A stretch of 40,813 nucleotides of DNA from an uncultured Bacteroidales bacterium (GTDB lineage: Bacteria; Bacteroidota; Bacteroidia; Bacteroidales; Marinilabiliaceae). Under the pieces are notes generated by a model, which worked only from the letters and a program-made list of their open reading frames with translations, had not been told where the DNA came from and did not search any database. The translations under genes and the position numbers were made by a program. Where the stretch lies: assembly GCA_937892095.1 (NCBI GenBank), contig CALAVC010000109.1, positions 1 to 40,813 of the forward strand. The letters run 5' to 3'. Positions 23,695 to 32,690 of this stretch are shown piece by piece (within the stretch, counting starts at the first letter, position 1; the number at the start of each line of letters is the position of its first letter).

Positions 23695-26310
23695 ATGAAA
23701 AAAATTCTTGCTGACTTTTGCTTTCTACTACTTCTTTGTTCACTCTCAGCGTGTTCGCGAGTGACTGTCAATGTGCAAACGTCCACACCTCAGACTCTCT
23801 ATGCCGCTTCGCTTCTCGACAATCAACGTGGCAATTTTGTTGTCAACATAAGCGTCAGCAACTCTCAGCCAGCCGAAGGCTACACGATCTCGCGCGATGG
23901 CTACATCGTCAATGTCGTCGGCAACGATGGTGCTGGTGTCATCTATGGTGTCAATCGTCTCAAAGAAATTCTTGCCGTCTATGGCACTCTCGACAGTGTC
24001 AAAAATCAGTCCGATGCCCCACAAATGTCCATGCGTGGTGCTTGCGTAGGTCTCCAAAAAACCGAATACCTTCCAGGTCATAAAGTCTACGAATATCCCT
24101 ACACCCCCGAAAACTTCCCTTGGTTCTACGACCGCGACCTCTGGATTCGCTACCTCGACTTGCTTGCCGCTTCCAATTTCAATAGCGTCTATCTTTGGAA
24201 TGGGCACCCCTTCGCTTCCCTCGTCAAGACCAGCGACTATCCGTTCGCTCCCGAAGTCGATGACGAGACCATGAAACTCAATCAAGATATGTTCGACTTC
24301 CTTGTCGAAGAAGCCGACCGCCGAGGAATACGCATCATTCAGATGTTCTACAATATCATAGTCTCAAAACCTTTCGCCGACCACTATGGCATTAGCACGC
24401 AAGATCGTAATCGCCCCATACTCCCCTACATCGCCGACTACACTCGTAAGAGCATCGCAGCTTTCGTCGAACGCTACCCACGTGTCGGATTCCTTGTCTG
24501 TCTCGGCGAAGCCATGTCGGGCATAAGTAACGACATCGAATGGATGACGGAGACCATAATCCCTGGCATAAAAGATGGTCTCGCTCGCTCCGGTCGCACC
24601 GATATTCCTCCAATCATTCTTCGCTCGCACGACACCGATTGCCCTCGTGTCCTTGCTGCCGCTCTGCCACTCTATCCCAACATATACACAATGTCTAAAT
24701 ACACAGGCGAAAGCCTGACCACATATCACCCTGGTGGTCCTTGGGGCGAAACACATCGTTCGCTCGCTGCTGCAGCCCCAGTCCATATCGACAACGTACA
24801 CATACTTGCCAACCTCGAACCTTGGCGTTGGTCTTCTCCTGCTTTCACTCGCAAAGCCGTTGACGCCATGCATAGTGTGCATGGTGCGCGTGGCTTGCAT
24901 CTCTACCCACAAGCCTCATATTGGGATTGGCCCTATACTGCCGACAACATAGGCGGTGGACGCCGACTCTTGCAAATCGACCGCGATTGGATGTGGTATG
25001 CCGTTTGGGGACGCTACGCTTGGAGCACCGATCGCTACAACGACAACGACTATTGGATTGCTCGTCTCTCGGACTACTATGGCACCGACCGCGAGTCAGC
25101 TGCCAATATCATAAAAGCTCTCAACGAGTCTGGCGAAATAGCTCCAAAACTTATTCGCCGCTTCGGCATCACCGAGGGCAACCGACAGACTCTCTTGCTC
25201 GGTATGAAAATGTCGCAACTCGTCAATCCATACAAATACACAATCTATCCAGGTTTCTACGAAAGTTGTGGTCCCGAAGGTGAAAAACTCATCGAATACG
25301 TAGAACGCGAAGTCAAGCACCAACCTCATGTCGGTGAACTGCCACTCGATATTGTCGACCAGTGTGTCGCTCATGCCGAGGCTGCTGTGTCTGCCATCCA
25401 CGATGCACAACCCAACGTCTCTCGCAACAAAGATGAATTTGCTCGCCTAATGTCCGACATGGAGTGCTATCGCAATTTTGCCACAGCCTTCCGATTCAAA
25501 GTCCTCGCAGCCGAGCGTGTGCTTCGCTTCAAGTGGTCTGGCAACGTCAGCTACCTCCACGAAGCCATCCCATTCCTCGAAAAAAGTGCCACGTGCTGGA
25601 AAGCTCTCTCTGAAATTACCGATGCCACATACCTTTATGCAAACAGTATGCAGACCGCTCAACGACGCATACCCGTGGGTGGTAACGATGGCAAGTTCAA
25701 AACTTGGAGCGAAATGCAGACTGTCTACGATGCCGAACTTGCCAATCTTCGTAGCAACATCAGTCGTATCGAAAACCCACATGTCGACTCCGAGTCCGAC
25801 GTGAAAAATAAAGTTGCTCACAACGCTCACGTAAAAATATTATCCAGCTATCGCACAGTCGAAATAAAGCGAGGCGCACGTCTCTACGAGTCTCGCCCCG
25901 AAGAAATAGACTCCGTAGCTGCCGAGCTTGCAGGTCTTAATGCCGTAGTACTCAACCGCGACACCACTCGCATCGTCGGTGCAACAATAGAGTTTGAATC
26001 CGAAGCTCCAGTCAAAATGCTTGTGGGCTTTTATGTCGACGACGATCCCAAATTTGCAGCCCCACCCAAACTTGAAGTCGACGCTGCTGGCAACGAGTAT
26101 GGTCAAGCCGAACCAGTCATATCCAATGCCATCAATATGACGCGTATGCCACCAGTCAACATACACGCCTACAACATGCCCGCAGGTCATCACGTCGTCC
26201 GACTACCCAAAGGCATCATAATGATTGCTGGCTTTACCGATTCTGAACTACGCCCACGCGACGCAGGTCTCAATGGTGCTGGCGACGAAGTCGATTGGCT
26301 CTTCAATTAA
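23695..26310 (+). CDS. large glycosidase-like lipoprotein, possibly an alpha-galacturonidase/glucuronidase-type enzyme
   Basis: 871 residues. MKKILADFCF...SLSAC ends in lipobox LSAC with Cys20, so it is an envelope lipoprotein. Residues about 22-110 form the small alpha/beta domain (GYTISRDGYIVNVVGNDGAG, YGVNRLKEI) that precedes the barrel in GH20/GH67/GH115-type enzymes. A TIM-barrel-like region follows (about 110-450) with candidate acids in CLGEAM (Glu272) and LANLEPWRW (Glu375). The C-terminal about 400 residues are helical, then beta-sandwich. Similar proteins are sometimes labelled alpha-D-galacturonidase; I cannot confirm the family or the catalytic residues. Sharing a promoter with a rhamnosidase, it fits removal of a uronic acid from rhamnogalacturonan. 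Confidence 0.78.
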   Translation: MKKILADFCFLLLLCSLSACSRVTVNVQTSTPQTLYAASLLDNQRGNFVVNISVSNSQPAEGYTISRDGYIVNVVGNDGAGVIYGVNRLKEILAVYGTLDSVKNQSDAPQMSMRGACVGLQKTEYLPGHKVYEYPYTPENFPWFYDRDLWIRYLDLLAASNFNSVYLWNGHPFASLVKTSDYPFAPEVDDETMKLNQDMFDFLVEEADRRGIRIIQMFYNIIVSKPFADHYGISTQDRNRPILPYIADYTRKSIAAFVERYPRVGFLVCLGEAMSGISNDIEWMTETIIPGIKDGLARSGRTDIPPIILRSHDTDCPRVLAAALPLYPNIYTMSKYTGESLTTYHPGGPWGETHRSLAAAAPVHIDNVHILANLEPWRWSSPAFTRKAVDAMHSVHGARGLHLYPQASYWDWPYTADNIGGGRRLLQIDRDWMWYAVWGRYAWSTDRYNDNDYWIARLSDYYGTDRESAANIIKALNESGEIAPKLIRRFGITEGNRQTLLLGMKMSQLVNPYKYTIYPGFYESCGPEGEKLIEYVEREVKHQPHVGELPLDIVDQCVAHAEAAVSAIHDAQPNVSRNKDEFARLMSDMECYRNFATAFRFKVLAAERVLRFKWSGNVSYLHEAIPFLEKSATCWKALSEITDATYLYANSMQTAQRRIPVGGNDGKFKTWSEMQTVYDAELANLRSNISRIENPHVDSESDVKNKVAHNAHVKILSSYRTVEIKRGARLYESRPEEIDSVAAELAGLNAVVLNRDTTRIVGATIEFESEAPVKMLVGFYVDDDPKFAAPPKLEVDAAGNEYGQAEPVISNAINMTRMPPVNIHAYNMPAGHHVVRLPKGIIMIAGFTDSELRPRDAGLNGAGDEVDWLFN

Positions 26311-26344
26311 ACACAATCTTCCTATCTTATAACACAAATCCTAT

Positions 26345-27142
26345 ATGCAAAAGGTTACCATTCAGACTTTCAAGCAGATGAAAGCCGACGGACAAAAAAT
26401 TTCAATGCTTACAGCCTACGACTACACAATGGCTGCTCTGCTCGATGCTGGTGGTGTCGATTCAATCCTTGTTGGCGACTCTGCTGCCAACGTTATGAAT
26501 GGCTGGTCAACAACCTTGCCCATAACTGTCGACCAAATGATATATCATGCTTCGGCTGTCGTTCGTGCCGTACAGCGTGCCCTCGTTGTGGTCGACATGC
26601 CCTTTGGCTCCTACCAAGTCAGTGTCGCCGAAGCCGTCAAAAATGCAGTCCGCATAATGAAAGAGTCTGGTGCGGGTGCTGTCAAAATAGAAGGTGGAGA
26701 AACCTATCGTGAGCACATCTCTGCCATCATAGATGCTGGCATCCCCGTTGTCGGGCATCTCGGTCTCACTCCTCAGTCTGTCCATAAATTTGGTGGCTAT
26801 GCCATTCGCGCCAAAGAGAAAGACGAGGCCCAACAACTCAAATCCGATGCAGCCATGCTCGCTTCTATTGGTTGCTTCGCTTTAGTAATCGAAAAGGTCC
26901 CCGCTACCCTTGCAATGGAAGTCTCTCGCTCTTTGCCCATACCCGTAATTGGCATCGGGGCTGGCAATTGTGTCGATGGTCAAGTGCTCGTCGGGCAAGA
27001 CATGCTCGGCATGAACGATTCTTTCAAGCCTCGTTTCGTTCGTCGTTTTCTCAATCTTGCCACAGAGATTACAGATGCCGTCTCTCGATACAACAATGAA
27101 GTAAAAGCTGGCACGTTCCCATCTGCCGACGAACAATATTAA
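26345..27142 (+). CDS. panB: 3-methyl-2-oxobutanoate hydroxymethyltransferase
   Basis: 265 residues, full length for PanB (ketopantoate hydroxymethyltransferase). It transfers a hydroxymethyl group from methylenetetrahydrofolate to alpha-ketoisovalerate, the first committed step of pantothenate/CoA synthesis. Motifs: SMLTAYDYTMA, ILVGDSAANVMNG, VVVDMPFGSYQ, AVKIEGG, VVGHLGLTPQSVHKFGGY and PVIGIGAGNCVDGQVLV with DMLG. No panC or panD is adjacent. It lies 34 nt after the lipoprotein gene with no terminator between, so read-through from the GH78 promoter is possible. folD, also in this run, supplies the same cofactor pool. Confidence 0.96.
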   Translation: MQKVTIQTFKQMKADGQKISMLTAYDYTMAALLDAGGVDSILVGDSAANVMNGWSTTLPITVDQMIYHASAVVRAVQRALVVVDMPFGSYQVSVAEAVKNAVRIMKESGAGAVKIEGGETYREHISAIIDAGIPVVGHLGLTPQSVHKFGGYAIRAKEKDEAQQLKSDAAMLASIGCFALVIEKVPATLAMEVSRSLPIPVIGIGAGNCVDGQVLVGQDMLGMNDSFKPRFVRRFLNLATEITDAVSRYNNEVKAGTFPSADEQY

Positions 27143-27161
27143 CCTCCTTAAAAAATATTAA

Positions 27162-27836
27162 GTGGAAGTCCTCTACGAAGACAATCATATAATTGCCGTC
27201 AATAAAGCTCCGGGCGAAATCGTTCAAGGTGACAAGACTGGCGACCCTTCTTTGCTCGACGAGGTCAAGCAATACATAAAGGTAAAATATTTTAAGCCAG
27301 GTGATGTCTTCCTCAGTGTCGTTCATCGTATCGACCGCCCGGTAAGTGGAGTCGTTTTGTTCGCTCGCACCAGCAAGGCCACTTCGCGTCTTAGTCGCAT
27401 GTTTGCCGAGCGTCAGGTGCGCAAAGTCTATTGGGCAGTAACACAAGATCGTCCTGCTACGCCCGAAGCCACTCTTCGCCATTTCATAGGCAAAAACGAA
27501 GATAAAAATCGTGCTCTCGTGTCTGTTAGCCCACGCTCGGGCTACAAAGAAGCCATTCTCTCTTACAAGACCATAGCCGCTTCCGAACACCTATATTTGC
27601 TCGAAGTCGAGCTCCAGACAGGTCGACACCATCAGATTCGTGCCCAACTTGCTCGTGAAGGTATGCCCATTCGTGGCGACCTAAAATATGGCGCCAAACG
27701 TAGCAATCCGGGTGGTGGCATAAACCTTCATAGCCGACTCATAGAGTTCGAACACCCCGTTAGCCATCAGATGGTCTCCATCGTAGCCCCTGTCCCTGAC
27801 GACAACGCTTGGCATGCTTTCGACGGGCAAGTATAG
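27162..27836 (+). CDS. RluA-family pseudouridine synthase
   Basis: 224 residues with a GTG start at 27162. The catalytic motif HRIDRPVSGVVLFARTSKA contains the nucleophilic Asp of the RluA/RluC/RluD group; VYWAVTQ, YLLEVELQTGRHHQIRAQLA and PIRGDLKYGA are the other family motifs. There is no S4 domain, so it is the short single-domain type that modifies uridines in rRNA or tRNA. The exact target cannot be read from sequence. It starts 19 nt after panB stops and is followed 48 nt later by ffh, consistent with a long shared transcript. Confidence 0.94.
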   Translation: MEVLYEDNHIIAVNKAPGEIVQGDKTGDPSLLDEVKQYIKVKYFKPGDVFLSVVHRIDRPVSGVVLFARTSKATSRLSRMFAERQVRKVYWAVTQDRPATPEATLRHFIGKNEDKNRALVSVSPRSGYKEAILSYKTIAASEHLYLLEVELQTGRHHQIRAQLAREGMPIRGDLKYGAKRSNPGGGINLHSRLIEFEHPVSHQMVSIVAPVPDDNAWHAFDGQV

Positions 27837-27884
27837 TAGTCCTCTAATACACAATAATCCATAACCCCTGAAATATATTAAGCA

Positions 27885-29237
27885 ATGTTTGAAAACCTGA
27901 CAGATCGCTTGGAACGCTCGTTCCAAATGCTCAAAGGCGAAGGTAAAATAAACGAACTCAATATAGCCGAGACGCTTAAAGACATCCGTAAAGCCCTCCT
28001 CGACGCCGACGTTAACTATAAGGTCGCTAAGCAATTCACCGACAATGTAAAGCAAAAAGCCCTCGGACAAGACGTGCTGAAGTCTGTTAAGCCCGGTCAA
28101 CAAATGGTCAGCATTGTCTACGAAGAGTTAACTTCTGTCATGGGTGGCGATGTTGTCGATGTCAATCTCACGGGCAGACCTGCAGTCGTCCTTATGAGTG
28201 GTCTGCAAGGTTCGGGTAAGACCACGTTTGCTTGCAAACTCGCCAATCAGTTCAAGACTAAGCGTGGCAAGTCGCCTCTCCTCGTCGCTGGCGACGTCTA
28301 TCGCCCCGCTGCCATCAATCAGCTTCAAGTACTTGGCGAACAAATTGGTGTTCCTGTCTTCACCGAAGAAGGCAACACCAATCCTGTCGATCTTGCTCTC
28401 AAAGGCATCGCACGTGCCAAAGCCGACGGACAAGATGTCGTTATCGTCGACACAGCTGGTCGTCTGGCGGTCGATGAAGAGATGATGCGCGAAATCGAAG
28501 CCATCAAAAAAGCTGTAAATCCATCCGAAACACTCTTCGTTGTCGACAGCATGACGGGTCAGGATGCCGTCAATACAGCTCGCGAATTTAACGAGCGTCT
28601 CGACTTCGATGGTGTTGTCTTAACCAAACTCGATGGCGACACGCGTGGCGGTGCCGCTCTTTCGATTCGTCAGGTGGTCAACAAGCCCATCAAGTTTATC
28701 GGCACAGGAGAAAAAATGGATGCCATCGATGCCTTCTACCCCTCCCGTATGGCCGATCGTATCCTCGGCATGGGCGATATTCGTTCTCTTGTCGAGCGTG
28801 CCAAAGCACAAATCGACGAAGAAGAAGCTCGTCGACTACAAAAGAAAATCGCTGGCAACAAATTCGACTTCGACGACTTTATGGCCCAAATTCAACAAAT
28901 AAAGAAAATGGGCAACATAAAAGAACTGGCTTCAATGATTCCTGGTGTCGGCAAAATGCTCAAAGATGTCGACATCGACGACAATGCTTTCAAGAGTATC
29001 GAGGCCATCATCAACTCAATGACCCCTGCCGAACGTAAAGACCCCAACATAATCAATGGCAGCCGACGCAAGCGCATCGCCGCAGGCAGTGGCACCAATA
29101 TCCAAGAGGTTAACCGACTCCTCAAGCAATTTGAAGAAACTCGCAAGGTAATGCGTCTTATGAATTCTGGTGGAGGACGCAAACTCGCCAGTATGATGAA
29201 TAGCATAAAAGGTATGCCCAACCCTTTTAAACGCTAA
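27885..29237 (+). CDS. ffh: signal recognition particle protein Ffh
   Basis: 450 residues, standard length. N domain (about 1-90, DIRKALLDADVNYKVAKQF), G domain with GLQGSGKTTFACKLA (P-loop), VAGDVYRPAAINQL, DTAGRLAVDEEMM and TKLDGDTRGGAA, and an M domain (about 300-450) with the finger/GSRRKRIAAGSGT helix-turn-helix that binds 4.5S RNA and the methionine-rich tail (KVMRLMNSGG). It is a cytoplasmic GTPase that, with SRP RNA and FtsY, targets membrane proteins to the Sec translocon. FtsY and the RNA gene are not in this window. Confidence 0.97.
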   Translation: MFENLTDRLERSFQMLKGEGKINELNIAETLKDIRKALLDADVNYKVAKQFTDNVKQKALGQDVLKSVKPGQQMVSIVYEELTSVMGGDVVDVNLTGRPAVVLMSGLQGSGKTTFACKLANQFKTKRGKSPLLVAGDVYRPAAINQLQVLGEQIGVPVFTEEGNTNPVDLALKGIARAKADGQDVVIVDTAGRLAVDEEMMREIEAIKKAVNPSETLFVVDSMTGQDAVNTAREFNERLDFDGVVLTKLDGDTRGGAALSIRQVVNKPIKFIGTGEKMDAIDAFYPSRMADRILGMGDIRSLVERAKAQIDEEEARRLQKKIAGNKFDFDDFMAQIQQIKKMGNIKELASMIPGVGKMLKDVDIDDNAFKSIEAIINSMTPAERKDPNIINGSRRKRIAAGSGTNIQEVNRLLKQFEETRKVMRLMNSGGGRKLASMMNSIKGMPNPFKR

Positions 29238-29274
29238 TAACAGCAGCCCTTAACCAATAATTTTTTTGACTACA

Positions 29275-30150
29275 ATGCAAATAATAGACGGAAAAGCAAC
29301 AGCAAAGCAAATCCGCTCCGAAATAGCCACCGAAGTTGAAGCAATGGTGGCTCGTGGTCAGCGTCGCCCACACTTAGCCGCAGTCCTTGTGGGGCACGAC
29401 GGCGGTAGCGAAACCTATGTCGCCAACAAAATAAAAGCTTGCGAAGAGTGTGGATTTATATCTTCGCTCAAACGTTTCGAAGCCGACATAACCGAAGAAG
29501 AACTTCTTGGTGTCGTTGCAGAGCTTAATGCCGACCCCGAAGTCGATGGATTCATAGTTCAGCTGCCATTGCCAGCCCACATCTCCGAAGAAAAAGTTAC
29601 CGAAGCCATCGACCCTCGCAAAGATGTCGACGGTTTTCACCCCCAAAATGTAGGTCGTATGACCATTGGTTCGCCAGCCTTCATCTCTGCAACTCCGCAA
29701 GGTATCGTCGACCTCATACAACGCTATGGCATAGAAACCAAAGGTAAAAAGGCAGTTGTCATTGGGCGTAGCAACATTGTTGGTCGCCCAATGAGTATCC
29801 TACTCTCTCAAAAGGGTATCGACTGCACCGTTACCATCTGCCATAGCCGCACTCAGAATATGGCCGAAGTCTGTCGCGAAGCCGACATAATAATAGCTGC
29901 CATCGGTAAGCCCGGCTTCGTTACTGCCGATATGGTCAAGACTGGTGCCACAATAATCGATGTCGGCACCACTCGCGTCCCCGACTCCACTAGTCCGCGT
30001 GGCTGGCGTCTCAAAGGCGATGTCGATTTCGACGCCGTAGCTCCCAAGTGTGCCTACATATCGCCAGTCCCGGGTGGCGTCGGTCCCATGACAATCGTTT
30101 CACTTATGAAAAACACCCTCCTCGCTGCTAAGAAAGCAATATATAAATAA
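29275..30150 (+). CDS. folD: bifunctional methylenetetrahydrofolate dehydrogenase/cyclohydrolase
   Basis: 291 residues from ATG 29275 (MQIIDGKATAKQI); a TTG nine bases upstream is in frame but the ATG fits family starts. FolD interconverts 5,10-methylene-, methenyl- and formyl-tetrahydrofolate with NADP. Motifs: VGHDGGSETYVANKIKACEE with the catalytic Lys, FIVQLPLPAHI, DPRKDVDGFHP, GRSNIVGRPMSILL (Rossmann) and PVPGGVGPMTI. Complete. Cytoplasmic. It follows ffh by 37 nt and precedes the DUF4861 gene by 12 nt, placing a pectin-associated family directly inside a housekeeping operon. Confidence 0.96.
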   Translation: MQIIDGKATAKQIRSEIATEVEAMVARGQRRPHLAAVLVGHDGGSETYVANKIKACEECGFISSLKRFEADITEEELLGVVAELNADPEVDGFIVQLPLPAHISEEKVTEAIDPRKDVDGFHPQNVGRMTIGSPAFISATPQGIVDLIQRYGIETKGKKAVVIGRSNIVGRPMSILLSQKGIDCTVTICHSRTQNMAEVCREADIIIAAIGKPGFVTADMVKTGATIIDVGTTRVPDSTSPRGWRLKGDVDFDAVAPKCAYISPVPGGVGPMTIVSLMKNTLLAAKKAIYK

Positions 30151-30162
30151 GCCTTGTCAACA

Positions 30163-31032
30163 ATGTATAGATTATTCTCCATGCTCATGCTTCTCACTTC
30201 ACAACTGTTCGTTGTGAGTGCGCAGACCGATGTCAGCCTCTTTATGAAAAAAGACAAGGTGCAACGCTCCGTCATCGACACCACCGAAGCCGACATCTAT
30301 AAGTCTATCGGACATCATGGTCCAGCCATTGAAAATAAGTATATGGCTCTCCGTCTCTATTTCAACAACAGTGGCGCCATAGATGTCTACTCAAAGGCCA
30401 AGCCAGGTCTCGAACTTCGTCAGTTCGCTTGGTATCCCACCGAGAAAGATATTCAAGAAGGCTCTGGTTGCGACGAATATCGTGTGGGCAAAACGACAGG
30501 TCTTGGTGGCATAAGCCTTTGGGATGGCCAGCAGATAATCCCGCTTGTAGCTACTGACGGACGTAAAGTTGCCGTTAGCAAAGACATTAAGGGCAATGCC
30601 GAGATGTATATGATTTCTCGTGGTGTTGAATACAAAGGCGGTAAAGTCGACATAAAAGTAACCGTCAGAATGTCAAAAGATACTCGTACTGCAGAAATTG
30701 AAGCCGAGTGCATCAGTGGACAAAAAGTTACTTTTGTTACAGGTGTCAACTATCACAAGGGTCAGCAAATGCAGGTGGCCGATGGTCGCATAGCCGTTTG
30801 GGGGATCCACCCGGGCGACGTTGTCAAAGACCCTCTTCCAATAGGTGGTGCTATGGTCTACAATAAGCGCAAATGGAACAATATGTCTATCGACAACGAA
30901 AAGGGCTTTATCGGCATAATGACCACCACGCCAGTTGCCAAAGCACGCACACGCGTTGTTGCAGCTTGCTCTCGCGAAGACAACTTGAACACACAAGAGA
31001 AATTCTTTATGTTCGTCAAGAATCTTAAGTAG
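30163..31032 (+). CDS. secreted DUF4861 family protein
   Basis: 289 residues from ATG 30163 (TTG at 30154 is in frame but precedes the natural signal peptide MYRLFSMLMLLTSQLFVVSAQ). The body matches DUF4861: HHGPAIENKYMALRLYFNNSGAIDVYSKAKPGLELRQF-type start (about 50-90), GSGCDEYRVGKTTGLGGISLWDG, and TFVTGVNYHKGQQ. DUF4861 proteins are found mostly in Bacteroidota pectin and rhamnogalacturonan loci and are predicted to be beta-rich; no activity is established to my knowledge. It ends the run that starts at panB or earlier, with a strong terminator just downstream (31055-31100). Confidence 0.85.
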   Translation: MYRLFSMLMLLTSQLFVVSAQTDVSLFMKKDKVQRSVIDTTEADIYKSIGHHGPAIENKYMALRLYFNNSGAIDVYSKAKPGLELRQFAWYPTEKDIQEGSGCDEYRVGKTTGLGGISLWDGQQIIPLVATDGRKVAVSKDIKGNAEMYMISRGVEYKGGKVDIKVTVRMSKDTRTAEIEAECISGQKVTFVTGVNYHKGQQMQVADGRIAVWGIHPGDVVKDPLPIGGAMVYNKRKWNNMSIDNEKGFIGIMTTTPVAKARTRVVAACSREDNLNTQEKFFMFVKNLK

Positions 31033-31054
31033 CTTTTGTGTCAATCTCATATAG

Positions 31055-31100
31055 CAACCACCGACGAAGTCTTATGCGCTCCGTCGGTGGTGCTTTTCTT
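31055..31100 (+). terminator. intrinsic terminator after the DUF4861 gene
   Basis: Stem ACCACCGACG (31057-31066) / CGTCGGTGGT (31082-31091), 10 perfect pairs with a 15-nt loop, followed by GCTTTTCTT on the plus strand. It ends the plus-strand run before the separately promoted ubiE. Confidence 0.85.
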
Positions 31101-31164
31101 ATCGCATTGCGTTGTTCTGCCTTTCGCTACAAGTTGGCATATCTTAATAGTCAACAAAAAAAGT

Positions 31165-31172
31165 TAACTTTG
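31165..31172 (+). promoter_or_regulatory. -7 promoter element (TAACTTTG) unusually close to ubiE start
   Basis: Exact TAnnTTTG match ending only 8 nt before the ubiE ATG at 31181. With the usual 5-8 nt to the start site, the mRNA would be leaderless or nearly so. No standard -33 TTTG at the expected spacing. Confidence 0.5.
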
Positions 31173-31180
31173 TCTTTGTC

Positions 31181-31909
31181 ATGACAGAAGAAATCAAGCC
31201 ATACGCCACCGCCGATAATAAAGAAAAACAAGTAGAGCAAATGTTCGACGGCATTGCTCCGCACTACGACCTCCTCAATCACATGCTCTCGTTTGGCATC
31301 GACAAGCGATGGCGACGTAAGGCCATAAGTTTGCTCAGTGGCACCCGACTGCGCGAACTGCTCGATGTCGCCACAGGTACGGGCGATATGGCTTTGCTTG
31401 CACACGATACCCTAAAAACCAAAGTCGTAGGTTGTGACATATCGGATGGTATGATTAAAAAAGCTATCGAAAAGGTTCAAAGCAAAAACCTACAGTCTGA
31501 AATAACTTTCTTCCGTGCCGACTCGACACAATTACCTTTCTCAAGCAATCGTTTCGATGCTATTACAGTCGCTTTTGGTGTTCGCAATTTTGCTCAGCTC
31601 GACAAAGGGCTTTCCGAAATGCAACGAGTCCTTCGCCCAGGAGGCAATGTCGTCATTCTCGAATTTTCAACTCCAACCAACACCTTCTTTCGAGCCATCT
31701 ATACATTCTACTTCCGACATGTTTTACCTCTCATAGGTGGCTTCATTTCGTCCGACCGCAAAGCCTACGAATATCTCTTCCGTTCTGCAATGGCTTTCCC
31801 TTGTGGTGCCGACTTTGAAAGACATCTCGAAATGGCTGGTCTTCAGCCCATTAGCACAACCCAATTAACCTTGGGCATTGCAACAGCCTATTTGGCCAAG
31901 AAAAAATAA
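31181..31909 (+). CDS. ubiE: demethylmenaquinone methyltransferase
   Basis: 242 residues, normal for UbiE/MenG. It methylates demethylmenaquinone with S-adenosylmethionine to give menaquinone, the last step of the anaerobic respiratory quinone path. Motifs: VEQMFDGIAPHYDLLNHMLS, WRRKAI, LLDVATGTGDMALLA (SAM motif I), ITVAFGVRNF and RVLRPGGNVVILEFS. It is followed after 18 nt by porT, an order frequently seen in Bacteroidales. It probably heads an operon with porT, the M16 pair and possibly the pectate lyase. Confidence 0.95.
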   Translation: MTEEIKPYATADNKEKQVEQMFDGIAPHYDLLNHMLSFGIDKRWRRKAISLLSGTRLRELLDVATGTGDMALLAHDTLKTKVVGCDISDGMIKKAIEKVQSKNLQSEITFFRADSTQLPFSSNRFDAITVAFGVRNFAQLDKGLSEMQRVLRPGGNVVILEFSTPTNTFFRAIYTFYFRHVLPLIGGFISSDRKAYEYLFRSAMAFPCGADFERHLEMAGLQPISTTQLTLGIATAYLAKKK

Positions 31910-31927
31910 GCCCCATTCTCCAACGCA

Positions 31928-32677
31928 TTGAATAAAAACCTCAAAATAATATTTGCCATCTTCTGTCTGACGCTCGCTTCTGTCAGCCAGTCCGAGGCGC
32001 AATACACTTCTGCGTCGCAATTTTCAGCCTCGCGTGGCATACCCAACCTGCCAACCTACGACCAACGACGCATACACTTCGGTTTCCTACTTGGTTTTGC
32101 CGTACTCGACTATCATGTCTACAACTCTGGTCTGCGGACCGAAGCCAACGATGGTATCGCTCGTTATGCCGAGGTTACCAAACTAAACCCAGGTCTCATC
32201 CTTGGCATAGTTACCGACTTTCGTGTCTGTAAAAGCCTCAATTTTCGCATACTTCCGGGCATTAGCTTTGGTCAGCGCGACCTCGTCTTTGTCGACGAAG
32301 ATGGCAATCAGATTGATGAAGAACCTATCAAAATAAAGTCCACATTTGTTGAGTGTCCGTTCCTTTTTAAGTATGGAGCCAAGCGTCTTACCAACTTCCG
32401 ACCATTTGTAGTCGCTGGTGTTACGCCACGTTTCGACCTCGCCAAAGACAAACAAGACCATCTCAACTTCCGTTCCATGGACTGCTATGCCGATGTGGGT
32501 GCTGGTCTCGATTTCTACCTTACCTATTTTCGCCTATCAGTCGAATTGCGTGGCTCTTTCGGACTCTCCGACATATATAGCGACACTCAGAGCGACGACC
32601 CCGAAGATGTCCCATATTGTCAGGCCATCAGTCGTATGCGTAGCCGTTGGTGGGGCATAGTCCTCTATTTTGAATAA
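31928..32677 (+). CDS. porT: PorT, type IX secretion system outer-membrane component
   Basis: 249 residues beginning with TTG at 31928; no ATG lies near and this start gives a proper signal peptide (KIIFAIFCLTLASVSQSEAQ). The mature part is beta-strand rich with outer-membrane-barrel periodicity (FGFLLGFAVLDYHVY, LRILPGISFGQRDL-like strands, PFVVAGVTPRFDLA, WWGIVLYFE) and ends in an aromatic residue plus Glu. Length and gene order (ubiE-porT) match PorT/SprT of P. gingivalis and relatives, needed for T9SS. This indicates that the organism uses T9SS, although no other T9SS core gene lies in the window. Confidence 0.88.
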   Translation: MNKNLKIIFAIFCLTLASVSQSEAQYTSASQFSASRGIPNLPTYDQRRIHFGFLLGFAVLDYHVYNSGLRTEANDGIARYAEVTKLNPGLILGIVTDFRVCKSLNFRILPGISFGQRDLVFVDEDGNQIDEEPIKIKSTFVECPFLFKYGAKRLTNFRPFVVAGVTPRFDLAKDKQDHLNFRSMDCYADVGAGLDFYLTYFRLSVELRGSFGLSDIYSDTQSDDPEDVPYCQAISRMRSRWWGIVLYFE

Positions 32678-32690
32678 AACTTCTCCCCCG

